Positions 24,929 through 33,780 of a DNA stretch of 64,000 nucleotides are shown here, piece by piece. The notes beneath the pieces were generated by a model that saw only the letters and a list, made by a program, of their open reading frames with translations, ran no database searches and had not been told where the DNA came from. The first letter of the stretch is position 1. Each line of letters begins with the position of its first letter. Source of the DNA: Streptomyces sp. NBS 14/10. Its GTDB lineage: Bacteria > Actinomycetota > Actinomycetes > Streptomycetales > Streptomycetaceae. The stretch is taken from positions 589,471 through 653,470 of the forward strand of contig NZ_NCSM01000004.1 of the NCBI RefSeq assembly GCF_002224125.1, given 5' to 3'. The position numbers and the translations under genes were made by a program.

Positions 24929-26041
24929 TCAGCCCGCGAACGCCGGCTTCGGGTTGAGCAGCAGGTGGCGGCCGAGGGCCGAGAGCCACTTGCCCGCGGT
25001 CTCCAGTGCCGTGGGCATGGCGGAGGCCCGTGCGGCGAGGGCGGCCGCGCCCACCTCCCCGGCCTCGGCCGCCACACCTGCCCCCGCCCCCGCTTCGGTC
25101 AGGCCCGTTCCGACCGCCGCCGCGCCGAGCTCCAGGCCCGCGACCACCGGCAGCAGTTCGATGGCGAGCAGCGCCAGCAGCCCGACGCCCATGACCGTGG
25201 CGGCCAACCGCAGGGCGTCCCGGTCACGCGGCATCCGATCGAGGTATTCCTCGTTCAGCCATGGGGTCAGGGTCACGCCGTACGGGGTCCGGGCGGCCGC
25301 TCGGCGGCGTTTCTCCTCGTCGATCAGTTTGCGTACGACCGCCAGATCGGAGTTGTAGGGCATGCGGTGGATCTCGTACAGCAGCAGCCCGTCGATTCCG
25401 TAGGGCCAGTTGCGGTTGAACGTCGGCTGGAAGCAGATCCACTCGACGTACTTGTTGCCCTGCTCATCGGTGTACGGCGGCAGCGGGACGATCCGCTGGT
25501 ACATGGGGATCGGCCGCCACTTGGAGGCACCGGCCTGGACGCTGTAGGAGGTCAGGCTGAAGCCCTCCTTGATGTCGGGGTCGAGCCTGCGGATGATCTG
25601 CTGGAACTTGTTCAGCTTGTAGCCGATGTCGTCTCTGAGGGTGGGCACCGCCTGATTCGCGGTGGAGACCTCCAGCAGTTCCAGCACGATCGGACCGGCC
25701 TGCGGGGGTCTGGCACAGAATCCGAGAATGTCGGGGCGCAGCTGTCCACCGGCCTTGTAGTCCCTGCGGAACTCCTTGACCAGCCGCCCCAGCAACCGGT
25801 CAGGACCCGTCAGATTGGTGAGCAGTCGCGTGTACTCGTTCTCGGCCAGTACGAAGGATGCTTCGGGATAGCGGCCTTTGAAGTCGGGATAGAAGTAGCC
25901 GAACATGGCCCCTTGGGCCCACTGCCACTCCATGGTGTTCTCTTCACCCTTGGCGGTGCCTCGTACCCGCCCCGCGCCCCGGGTGAAGTTGCCCTCGCCG
26001 GGGCAGATCGTGATCTGCTGGGTGTCGAGCCCGGAGGCCAT
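24929..26041 (-). CDS. Unknown 370-aa protein with C-terminal hydrophobic helices
   Basis: Not recognised. From ATG 26041 it has 370 residues; an internal ATG (residue 37, before EWQWAQG) with GGTGAAG upstream is an alternative start. The first 270 residues are a soluble mixed fold with notable aromatics (YFYPDFKGRYPEASF, PDILGFCARPPQAG). Around 280-310 is a strongly hydrophobic helix (LALLAIELLPVVAG). An Ala/Gly-rich, helix-prone tail follows. A membrane-inserting C-terminus is plausible. It lies 16 bases downstream of the 898-residue gene on the same strand, so the two form an operon. No similarity to a named family can be claimed by eye. Confidence 0.7.
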   Translation of the reverse strand: MASGLDTQQITICPGEGNFTRGAGRVRGTAKGEENTMEWQWAQGAMFGYFYPDFKGRYPEASFVLAENEYTRLLTNLTGPDRLLGRLVKEFRRDYKAGGQLRPDILGFCARPPQAGPIVLELLEVSTANQAVPTLRDDIGYKLNKFQQIIRRLDPDIKEGFSLTSYSVQAGASKWRPIPMYQRIVPLPPYTDEQGNKYVEWICFQPTFNRNWPYGIDGLLLYEIHRMPYNSDLAVVRKLIDEEKRRRAAARTPYGVTLTPWLNEEYLDRMPRDRDALRLAATVMGVGLLALLAIELLPVVAGLELGAAAVGTGLTEAGAGAGVAAEAGEVGAAALAARASAMPTALETAGKWLSALGRHLLLNPKPAFAG

Positions 26042-26057
26042 GACGCACCAACGCCCT

Positions 26058-28754
26058 TCAGGAGATGGTCGAGAGGTTGCTGGTGACCGCGATGTCCGTG
26101 CCCGACGTCGGGGTGTATTCGTTCCATTCGGCGATCAGTTCGCCCTTCTCGCCCGGCTGCATGACCGGGTACGGCGTGGCCGGAGACCCGGTGTGTGCGT
26201 TGTCGAGCTTGGCGACCTCGATATGGGTGCCGTCGGGAATCCTGGTGATCTTCTGCGCCTCCTGGCTGTGTTCCAGGCCGTGGACCGCGTCGATGACGAC
26301 CTGGGCGCCGACCACGAACCCCGCGCTGGAGGCGACCGGAATGGACACCGGCCGGGTGGAGGGGCCCACCGTGGCGGTCGAGGTGGTGAACACCGCGTCC
26401 TCCAGCCGGGCGGCGACCCGGCCGGGGTTGGCGGGCGGGATCCCCGGATAGTTGCGGTCGTCGTAGGCGGCGATCTCCTGGGCGATGGTCCAGTACTGCG
26501 AGGGGTTCTCGGGGGCGTTCGGGTCGTCGATGACACCGTGCTCGACGAAGTTCACCCACCGTGTCTCCCAGCCCCTGCGGATGGTGAGCACCACCCGCGC
26601 GCTGCCCGCGCGCAGAAACGCCTGCCGGTTGGCGTCGGGGTGTTCGATCTCGCGGATGAAACGCCAGCTCTCGGGGAGGTCCCAGAAGTACGAGTAGAGG
26701 AAGCTGACCACGTTCTCCCACTCGATGGCCTGGTTGACGAAGCGTACGACGTCCTCGTACTGGCGGACCGTCGTCCACAGCGTCGAGTCGGGGCCGATGG
26801 TGTTTCCCTCGAAGCCGGTGCCGTGTGCCACGTCCACCTTGGCCGCGGTGAATGCGTCGAGGACTTCCTTCGGCATGCTGGGGAACCTGCCGCCGAGCAG
26901 GTAGCGCAGCACGTTCTTCATGATCTCGTCGCTCTCCTCACGGCGCAGGGTGAGCGTGTCCACGTCGTTCAGCCGGGCCTCCAGCGCCGCGATCCGGCCG
27001 GCGATGTCCTGCTGCTGTGCGTAGTAGTTGGTCTGCGCGGCCGTGTAGAGCGCGTTCCACACATCGAACTGCCAGCGCTCCATGGCGGCCTGGGTGGGCT
27101 GGACTTCGGCGGTCAGCAGCAGGGACTGGGTGGACACCTGGTCGAAGACCAGGACGAGGACCGGTGTCCCCGTGGCGCCCGCCATGAAGTCGCCGCCGTC
27201 GGTGTCCCGCTTGAGCACGGTGTCCGGGGCGAAGACCTTCTCCCCGAAGGGATCGAAGGGCAGGGTGGTGCCTTCGATGGTGAACTGGCCCGAACGGCCG
27301 GCGAAGCTTGTCATCCGGCCGCTGATGGTGATGCTCACGATCTCGTACCCGGCGGGGATGTTGAGGGGCATCCTGGTGACGCCCCGGCCCTGCGGAAGCG
27401 GCCCGGTCTCCACCGCGTACGTCTGCGGGGGCAGGTCCGGGGGCGGCGGCGGGACCTGCGCGTCGTACTGGTCGGCGAGCACCAGATAGTGCGGGGACTT
27501 GGGGGTGGGCGGATCCGTCTTCGGCGGCTCGGGGTCGCCCTTGCGGACCTCGGCGGTGATGTCGTTGTGCGGGACGTTGAAGACGAACGGCCCGAGCTGG
27601 GCCTTCAGCGCCTCCAGTTCCGCGTACGGGCGGCGCATGGTGGCGGCGGGCTCCGGGAGGACGACGTCGTAGGTCTGCCGCATGCCGTACCGGTAGAGGC
27701 GGACCCGCCACTTGCGCATGAGGCTGAAGTAGTCGATGCGGATCGGGTTGGTCGCGCTGGGGTTCTTCAGCGTCCTGGTGGTGGTCTGCGAGGTGCCGGT
27801 GACCGTGGTCGTGGTGATGGTGACCTTGTGCTCCTGCCGGGCCCGGGTGGACGCCTTCTGGGTCAGGGAGGTGGCGTGCTTCCTGCTGTCCGTCGCCGAC
27901 TGGGAGGCGGCGTCCTGCCCGGTGTATCCCGAGGTGACGGAGCCGGAGATGACGGGGATGCCGCCGGAGACGGTCCCGGTGATGTTGAACTGGTTGGAGT
28001 GCTGCTGCTGTGAGGACGTCGACTGCGACAGCTCGGTGTTGTCCGTGACCCCGGTCTCGCTGAACGTCTCCAGCGAGTCGGTGACGATCGAGGTGAACTC
28101 CTTCTTCTGGACCGACCATTCCTTGTAGGTGACGGCGGTCTCCTCCTGCGGGGCCAGGGGGATGGTGGCGACGAGTTCGCCGCGCTCGATCCCGGCGGGC
28201 GTCATCTCCAGCCGTTCCAGGTTCATCAGGCCCATCCGGGGCGCGGCGGTGTTGGCCTCGAGGCCCTTGGCCGCGACCACGGCGGTCTGCAGCGCCTGTA
28301 GCGCCGCGCCGCGCGCCGCCTCGCCGGTCTCCTCCGCGCGCTCGTGGCGCAGGGCGACGACAGCCTGCCCGAATTCTTCGAGTGCACGGGTGGGGACCGC
28401 GGCGAAGGCGGAGAGCGGAGCGGGGGAGAAGGGGGACGGGGCGAGCAGGTCCCCCAGGGGCTCGGCGAGTTCGGGGTGCCGGTCCCGTATCGCGTTCGCC
28501 TCGTCGGGCTGGAGCTGGAGCTGACGTACGAACGCGGCCTTCGTCAGGGCCTGTCCGATGGGTGGGGTCTCCACGTCCAGGGGGACGAAGGTCGCTTTGT
28601 CGATCTCGCGGGTGGACTGGTCGAGCACGGGCGCCGTCACCGGCGGAGTCGTCGGCGGGATTGTGGGAAGAGTCGTCGGCGGCACCGGTGAGGGGATGCT
28701 CGGCGTGTCGGTTCCGGACCTGGATTCCGATCCGGACTCGGCGACATGGGTCAT
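26058..28754 (-). CDS. Large unknown protein (898 aa) with Pro/Thr linker and Ser/Thr/Gly-rich central region
   Basis: Not recognised. ATG 28754 has GGAG six bases upstream. Residues 20-45 are a Pro/Thr linker. A helical domain follows to about 175, and then the segment MTPAGIERGELVATIPLAPQEE leads to YKEWSVQKKEFTSIVTDSLE. Residues 215-310 are Ser/Thr/Gly/Gln-rich with alternating polar/hydrophobic residues (TGTVSGGIPVISGSVTSGYTG), the composition expected of a membrane-inserting beta-hairpin. Next come beta-rich domains (about 340-560), a coiled-coil-like region near 590 and a C-terminal domain with many Trp and Tyr. There is no signal peptide. I infer a structural or toxin-like role; the sequence alone does not prove one. 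Paired with the 370-residue gene. Confidence 0.7.
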   Translation of the reverse strand: MTHVAESGSESRSGTDTPSIPSPVPPTTLPTIPPTTPPVTAPVLDQSTREIDKATFVPLDVETPPIGQALTKAAFVRQLQLQPDEANAIRDRHPELAEPLGDLLAPSPFSPAPLSAFAAVPTRALEEFGQAVVALRHERAEETGEAARGAALQALQTAVVAAKGLEANTAAPRMGLMNLERLEMTPAGIERGELVATIPLAPQEETAVTYKEWSVQKKEFTSIVTDSLETFSETGVTDNTELSQSTSSQQQHSNQFNITGTVSGGIPVISGSVTSGYTGQDAASQSATDSRKHATSLTQKASTRARQEHKVTITTTTVTGTSQTTTRTLKNPSATNPIRIDYFSLMRKWRVRLYRYGMRQTYDVVLPEPAATMRRPYAELEALKAQLGPFVFNVPHNDITAEVRKGDPEPPKTDPPTPKSPHYLVLADQYDAQVPPPPPDLPPQTYAVETGPLPQGRGVTRMPLNIPAGYEIVSITISGRMTSFAGRSGQFTIEGTTLPFDPFGEKVFAPDTVLKRDTDGGDFMAGATGTPVLVLVFDQVSTQSLLLTAEVQPTQAAMERWQFDVWNALYTAAQTNYYAQQQDIAGRIAALEARLNDVDTLTLRREESDEIMKNVLRYLLGGRFPSMPKEVLDAFTAAKVDVAHGTGFEGNTIGPDSTLWTTVRQYEDVVRFVNQAIEWENVVSFLYSYFWDLPESWRFIREIEHPDANRQAFLRAGSARVVLTIRRGWETRWVNFVEHGVIDDPNAPENPSQYWTIAQEIAAYDDRNYPGIPPANPGRVAARLEDAVFTTSTATVGPSTRPVSIPVASSAGFVVGAQVVIDAVHGLEHSQEAQKITRIPDGTHIEVAKLDNAHTGSPATPYPVMQPGEKGELIAEWNEYTPTSGTDIAVTSNLSTIS

Positions 28755-28855
28755 GGTGATCTCCACAGAGGGTGACGAGGGCCGCACTCCGGGCCACTGG
28801 CCCCGACCTTCGCACAGCGGGTCACTCCGGGACATCTGTTGTGCCGCTGAGCGGA

Positions 28856-29563
28856 TCAGCGCCCCGGGTGCCCTTGCATCGAGGCGCTGATGACCCTCCC
28901 TGCCCGCACCACCGAGGCCGTCAGCGGGGACAGCGGCTGGGAGGGGTCGACCAGGGCGCACAGGGCCGCGACGGCCGTGCCGCTGCGGCCGCGCAGGGGG
29001 ACGGCGACACAGCACACTCCCTCCGCGACCTCCTGACGGTCGATGGCGAACCCGGCCTCCCGGATCTGTGCCGCCTCCCGGGACCACGCCTTGGTCGGCG
29101 GGTCGACGGGCAGGCCGGCGGGCGCGCCCGCCACCAGGACCTTTCCCGCGGCGGTCGTCCAGGGGAAGGCCGTCCCCGCTCGCATCGGCGCGAAGGTATC
29201 CCATTCGCCCGGGACCGCGGCGGCCGTCAGCGCCCGGCCCTCGCGCAGTACGAAGATCCCCACCGTCGCACCGGTGGCTCTCGCCAACTCATGGACGGGT
29301 CTGCGGGCGAGCGCCAGCATGCCGGGGTGCGGCTGCCAGCCGAGACCGAGCCGGAACATGCGCGAGCCCATTCGGAAAAGGCCACCCGAGCGTTCCACCG
29401 CGCCCAATTCGACGAGCTGTTCGAGGAGTCGGCGTGCGGTCGTCTTCGGTAATCCGCTCTCCGCGGCCAATGCTGTCAGCCGGGATTCCCCGGCCCTTTC
29501 CACGGCCTCCAGCAAGGCGAACGCACCTTCGAGAACCCCGCGCCCGCCACCTGACATATTCAT
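28856..29563 (-). CDS. IclR-family transcriptional regulator; TTA codon
   Basis: A 235-residue regulator with an N-terminal winged helix (residues 6-65, SRLTALAAESGLPKTTARRLLEQL) and an IclR effector domain ending in GRSGTAVAALCALVDPSQPLS. ATG 29563 was chosen because the fold starts directly after it. It lies 101 bases upstream of the 898-residue gene on the same strand and is a good candidate for its regulator. The codon for Leu38, inside the recognition helix region, is TTA (29450-29452), so this regulator would only be made when the bldA tRNA is available. Confidence 0.88.
   Translation of the reverse strand: MNMSGGGRGVLEGAFALLEAVERAGESRLTALAAESGLPKTTARRLLEQLVELGAVERSGGLFRMGSRMFRLGLGWQPHPGMLALARRPVHELARATGATVGIFVLREGRALTAAAVPGEWDTFAPMRAGTAFPWTTAAGKVLVAGAPAGLPVDPPTKAWSREAAQIREAGFAIDRQEVAEGVCCVAVPLRGRSGTAVAALCALVDPSQPLSPLTASVVRAGRVISASMQGHPGR
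29450..29452 (-). other. TTA (bldA-type) leucine codon in the IclR regulator
   Basis: Read on the minus strand, in frame with ATG 29563: codon 38 is TTA, in SGLPKTT of the DNA-binding domain. It links the adjacent two-gene module to bldA control through its likely regulator. Confidence 0.85.
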
Positions 29564-29965
29564 ATCCACCACCGCCGAGCCCGCCCTTCCACCACCGCTG
29601 CCGCTTTGTACTCCCTCAGGGAAAGGAAAGCATTCTCGGATGGACGGAAGATAAATTCCCACGTGAAATACGCGACGGTATTGACAAGAGGGCCCCGCCT
29701 GTCTCCATCCCTCCGCTGTGCAGCCGGCGACGATCACCGCGACCTGGTCCCGGTGGTCCTCTCGCGCGCCGCGAGGCGTGGTCGGCGGTCTCGCCCGGGG
29801 CCGTGGTGGTTTTTCGAGGAGTTTCCTTAGCGTTTTCGCTGTATGGGGCGCCGATGATATCGGAGCGATAAAGGAGGATTTCGAACGCACGGTCGCCCAG
29901 ACCGGCTACCGTATGATCACATCCGGAGCCCCACAATCCGTTTCGTGGTGGACAGAGGGAGAACA
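29564..29965. promoter_or_regulatory. 402-bp divergent region between IclR and LuxR regulators
   Basis: The region is AT-rich near 29575-29680 and 29820-29920. On the plus strand TATGAT at 29912-29917 is a good -10 for the LuxR gene (start 29966), with no clear -35. A perfect anti-ribosome match, AAAGGAGG at 29870-29877, has no ATG, GTG or TTG at usual spacing. The only nearby frame passing through it is the open frame beginning at ATG 29718, which I do not consider coding. TTGACA at 29681-29686 lacks a matching -10. No gene supported. Confidence 0.45.
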
Positions 29966-30640
29966 TTGCGCGCCTCTTCAGAGCCGCCGAACCCACAGTC
30001 GGCGACGAGGGAATCCAGGCGCAGGATTTCCGTCGTCATCCACGCGCAGGACCCGATCTCCCAGGAAGGGGCGGTCGGCCAGCTGCGCCGGCACCCCGAG
30101 GTCGCCCTCGTCGACGAGTCGGACGCCCAGGTGGGAGATGTGGCGGTGCTGCTCGCGGACTTGGTCGACGAGACCACGCTCACCGGCCTGCGCAGACTCG
30201 TGCACGACGCGAGGCTGCGCGTGGTCCTGGTCGCGAGTCTGATCCGTCGGGCCGAACTGCTCGATGTGATCGAATGCGGCGTCGGGGCCATCGTCTGGCG
30301 GCGCGAGGCCACCGGAGACCGTCTGTACCAGGCGGTCCTCGCGGCTTCCCGCGGTGACGGCGACCTGCCCACCGACCTGATCGGCCAACTGGTCAGCCAG
30401 GTCGGCGCGCTGCGGCCCGGCGCGGTCGGCCGCCCCGGGGTGCCGCTCGGCCTGGCGCCGCGTGAGACCGATGTCCTGCGGCTGGTCGCGGAGGGGATGG
30501 GCACCGGCGAGATCGCCGTCAAACTCGCCTACTCCGAACGGACCGTGAAGAACGTCATCCAGGGCCTGACGACCCGGCTGGGCCTGCGCAACCGTGCTCA
30601 CGCCGTGGCCTACGCCCTGCGGGAGGGCTACATCTCCTGA
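29966..30640 (+). CDS. LuxR-type response regulator with atypical receiver
   Basis: A 224-residue protein in the NarL/FixJ style. The N-terminal 120 residues have receiver-like strands and helices (RRISVVIHAQD, VAVLLADLVDE, LRVVLVASL), but the acidic pocket and phosphoacceptor Asp are not clearly present, so it may be a pseudo-receiver. The C-terminal GerE-type HTH is intact: LAPRETDVLRLVAEGMGTGEIAVKLAYSERTVKNVIQGL. The start chosen is TTG 29966, six bases after GAGGGAG; GTG 29945 in the same frame lacks a well-placed ribosome-binding site. It converges with the large LAL regulator. Confidence 0.85.
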   Translation: MRASSEPPNPQSATRESRRRISVVIHAQDPISQEGAVGQLRRHPEVALVDESDAQVGDVAVLLADLVDETTLTGLRRLVHDARLRVVLVASLIRRAELLDVIECGVGAIVWRREATGDRLYQAVLAASRGDGDLPTDLIGQLVSQVGALRPGAVGRPGVPLGLAPRETDVLRLVAEGMGTGEIAVKLAYSERTVKNVIQGLTTRLGLRNRAHAVAYALREGYIS

Positions 30641-30719
30641 CGGCGCACCCGCAGTAGCCGTCCGGCCAGGGCCGAACGGTCAGCCGCGGAGCGGCCGCCG
30701 GGCCGACCCGGGGCACGGC

Positions 30720-33551
30720 TCATCCTGACCGGCCCAAAGGGGCCAGCGCGCCGAGTTCACGGCGCGAGGCGATGCCGAGCTTCGGGTACGCCTTGTAGAG
30801 GTGGTAGCCGACGGTACGCGGGCTGAGGAACAGCTGGGCGGCGATGTCCCGGTTCGACAGCCCGTCCGCGGCCAGACGGATCACCTGGAGCTCCTGCGGG
30901 GTGAGCCGGTCGAGCCCGGACCCCGCCGCCGCGCGCGGGTGCGACACCCCCGTCGCCCGCAGTTCGCCGCGGGCCCGGTCGGCCCAGGCGGTCGCCTCGA
31001 TGCGTTCGAACGCCTCCAGCGCTGAGCGCAGTTGGGAGCGGGCGTCGGCCTTGCGGCGGGCGCGCCGCAGCCACTCCCCGTACAGCAGCTGGGTGCGGGC
31101 CCGTTCGAAGGGCCGCCCGCCCCGGGCGTGCAGCGCGACGGCCTCGGCGTACAGCGGGCCCGCCGCGTCGGCGGGTGCGGTCAGCGCGCGGCAGCGCAGC
31201 GCGACGGCATGGGCCCAGGGCCGGTCGGCCGCGCGGGCCCAGCGTTCGAACTTGGCCAGCGGAGCGGCGGCCCGGTCGGGCTGTCCGCTGCGGGCGGCGG
31301 CCTCGACCTGGTCCGGTGCGAGGTGGACGAGGAAGGTGGAGCCGCTGTCCCGGGCCGACGGCGCGTCGGCCGTGGCCTCGAGGCGGTTCAGCGCCCGCTC
31401 GTGACGTCCATGGACCAGGTCGAGCAGACCGATGGCCATGTTGCCCCAGGACACGGTCCGCAGGGTATGGCGCTCCGCCGCCCGGGCGACGGCGGGCTCG
31501 GCGAGCCGCAGGCACTCCTCCTCGTCCCCGGCCGCCGCCGCCAACCAGGCGAGTACGCAGCGCAGATGGTCGGCCCGGTGCGACTGGCCGATGCTCTCGG
31601 CGAGCGACAGCCCCTCCTGGGCGTGCGCGCGGGCGTCCCGGTGGTTGCCGAGGAAGGTCTCGGTGATGGCGAGGTGCTCCAGCACGCTGGGCAGCCAGCC
31701 GATCAGCCCGCCGGCCCGGGCGTCGGCCACCAGGGGATCGAGGATGCGTGACGCTGTCTCCTCGTCCCCGGTCATCATCCCCATCGCCCCCGCGATCAGG
31801 CGCTCGCCGGGGCGGGGGGCCGGGGTGGGGACGGTGCCGTGCGAGGTGAGAACGGCCTCCGCCAGGGCGTTCATGGGGCCGATCGCGGCCGCGGGGTCAC
31901 CGGCGATCAGCCGGGCCAGACCGTCCAGCGCGCGGCTGTACGGGGTCTCGCCGCCGACCACGAGCAGCCGGTCCGCCGCGGTGCGGGCCAGTTGCGCATG
32001 GCCCGCGAAGTAGGCGTCGCGGACGGCCTCCATCAGCATCGCGACGGCCTTGTCCGCTTTGCCTGGGTGATTCCCACCGAGGGCGCGAGCCCCGTCGATG
32101 AGCAGCCGCGCGGCGCGCACCGGCGAGCCGTCCTCGAACTCCACCGTCGCCCGGACATGGGCGACGCGCGCGGCGAGGAAGGGTTCGGCCGCTCCCTCCG
32201 CCGCCCGCTCGGCCAGCTCCAGCGCGCGGCGCGGCTCGCCCGAATCGGTCGCCGCCTCGGCCGCGGCGACCAGCCGGTACGCCCGTACAGCGGGATCCGG
32301 GGTGAGTTCCGCGGCGCGTTCGAGGGCCGTGGCCTGCGCCGCGTAGCCGGACCGGCTGCGGGCGCGGTCGGCGGCCCGCTCCAGCGCGGCGGCGGCGCGC
32401 TCGTCCGTCCCGGTGGCCGCCGCGGCCAGGTGCCAGGCCCTGCGGTCGGCGGCGTCGTTCGGCGAGTCGGCCGAGGTGTCCCCGAGCGCGGCGGCCAGGG
32501 CCCGGTGGGCGTCCAGTCGCCGGTGCAGCGGAGCGGCCTGGATGACGGCGGCACGGGCGAGCGGATGGCGGAACCCCACGGCACCGGCCGTGGTGCGCAG
32601 CAGCCCGGACCGTTCGGCCGCCTCGGCGTCCGCCACCCCCGCGCCCAGGCTTCCGGCCGCCCGGAGGATCACGTCGAGGTCGCCCGTCTGCTCCAAAGCG
32701 GCGATCAGCAACAGCGTTCGCGAGGGCTCCGGAAGGCGGTCGGCCTGGGCGCCGAAGGCGCTCCGCAGCCGCTCGGTCAGCGGAAGCGAGCCGAGGTGGA
32801 AGGCGAGCGGCAGCAGTCGTCCCGTCCGCTGCCGCGGGGTGAGGGCGTCGGGCAGTTCGATCAGCGCGAGCGGATTGCCGCCGGCCTCGGCCAGGACGCG
32901 CTCCCGTACGCCATCGGCCAGATCCGGGCTCGTCTCGGCCAGCAGCGCGCTCGCCGCCGCCCGGCCCAGGCCCTCAAGCCGCAGCTCCGGCAGGCCCGTC
33001 AGCGGGTGGCCCGCACCGGTCTCCCGGGCCCCGAAGAGCAGCACCACCCCCTCGCCGGTCAGCCTGCGGGCAGCGAACACCAGGGCCTCGGTCGAGGCGC
33101 GGTCCAGCCAGTGCGCGTCGTCCACGACGCACAGCAGCGCCCCGTCCCCGGCGAGTTCGGCGAGCAGCGACAGGACCGCGAGGCCCACCAGGAAGCGGTC
33201 CCCGGGCTCCGCCGCCGCGAGCCCGAACGCCGCGCGCAGCGCGGCGGCCTGCGGTGCCGGCAGGGCGGTCAGGCGGTCCAGCGCCGGGTGGAGCAGGGCG
33301 TGCAGTCCGGCGAAGGGCAGCTCGGCCTCGAACTCGATCCCCGTACTGCGAATCGTCCTGAACGGGACGGCCGGGTGCGCCGGGTCGGCGGCCGTGGCCG
33401 CCACATGGTTCAGAAGCGCCGACTTCCCGATACCAGGGGCGCCGCGCACCACGAGGACCCCGCTGTGCCCGCCACGGGCGGCGGCCAGCAGACCGTCGAG
33501 GGCGCGCAGTTCCTCCGCCCGACCGTGCATCACCACGCGGGGCCCAGCCAC
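30720..33551 (-). CDS. LAL-type LuxR regulator with AAA ATPase domain
   Basis: A 943-residue large ATP-binding regulator of the LuxR family (MalT-like). The N-terminal ATPase has Walker A VVRGAPGIGKSALL near residue 37 and Walker B LLCVVDDAHWLD near 135-150. A long TPR-like helical repeat region spans about 350-860. The C-terminal HTH LTPQELQVIRLAADGLSNRDIAAQLFLSPRTVGYHL is complete. The start is GTG 33551 (fold begins within a few residues). Such regulators often control secondary metabolism or sugar use. It is divergent from the FAD monooxygenase gene, its most likely target. Confidence 0.92.
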   Translation of the reverse strand: MAGPRVVMHGRAEELRALDGLLAAARGGHSGVLVVRGAPGIGKSALLNHVAATAADPAHPAVPFRTIRSTGIEFEAELPFAGLHALLHPALDRLTALPAPQAAALRAAFGLAAAEPGDRFLVGLAVLSLLAELAGDGALLCVVDDAHWLDRASTEALVFAARRLTGEGVVLLFGARETGAGHPLTGLPELRLEGLGRAAASALLAETSPDLADGVRERVLAEAGGNPLALIELPDALTPRQRTGRLLPLAFHLGSLPLTERLRSAFGAQADRLPEPSRTLLLIAALEQTGDLDVILRAAGSLGAGVADAEAAERSGLLRTTAGAVGFRHPLARAAVIQAAPLHRRLDAHRALAAALGDTSADSPNDAADRRAWHLAAAATGTDERAAAALERAADRARSRSGYAAQATALERAAELTPDPAVRAYRLVAAAEAATDSGEPRRALELAERAAEGAAEPFLAARVAHVRATVEFEDGSPVRAARLLIDGARALGGNHPGKADKAVAMLMEAVRDAYFAGHAQLARTAADRLLVVGGETPYSRALDGLARLIAGDPAAAIGPMNALAEAVLTSHGTVPTPAPRPGERLIAGAMGMMTGDEETASRILDPLVADARAGGLIGWLPSVLEHLAITETFLGNHRDARAHAQEGLSLAESIGQSHRADHLRCVLAWLAAAAGDEEECLRLAEPAVARAAERHTLRTVSWGNMAIGLLDLVHGRHERALNRLEATADAPSARDSGSTFLVHLAPDQVEAAARSGQPDRAAAPLAKFERWARAADRPWAHAVALRCRALTAPADAAGPLYAEAVALHARGGRPFERARTQLLYGEWLRRARRKADARSQLRSALEAFERIEATAWADRARGELRATGVSHPRAAAGSGLDRLTPQELQVIRLAADGLSNRDIAAQLFLSPRTVGYHLYKAYPKLGIASRRELGALAPLGRSG

Positions 33552-33704
33552 GCCGTACGGTCACCGGGCCGCGAACGGGGCGCCGATGCCCTGGCCCCTC
33601 GCTCTCCCCCTGATCGCAGCACGCTATGACGATACCTAGATCGAGCGGGTGTGCGACGCGTACACCCCAGTCATCCGGCAGATTCCCCCGCCCCCGCCGG
33701 TCCC

Positions 33705-33710
33705 TAGCGT
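33705..33710 (+). promoter_or_regulatory. Candidate -10 element for the FAD monooxygenase gene
   Basis: TAGCGT on the plus strand, about 70 bases before ATG 33781, fits the TAGxxT -10 pattern. ATTCCC lies 17 bases upstream in the -35 place but is a poor match, as would fit an activator-dependent promoter. Confidence 0.4.
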
Positions 33711-33780
33711 GGCACCCGGGCGAGGCCGCGGAGGGCCTGCCCGGCGTTTGTGCTTGTGTCGCTCGTCGCTGGAGGTATCG

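Noticed and set aside
29718..30242. 174-residue plus-strand open frame in the IclR-LuxR region
   Set aside because: It overlaps the LuxR gene in another frame and its product has no domain; it was considered because of the AAAGGAGG at 29870, but the frame starts far upstream of that site.
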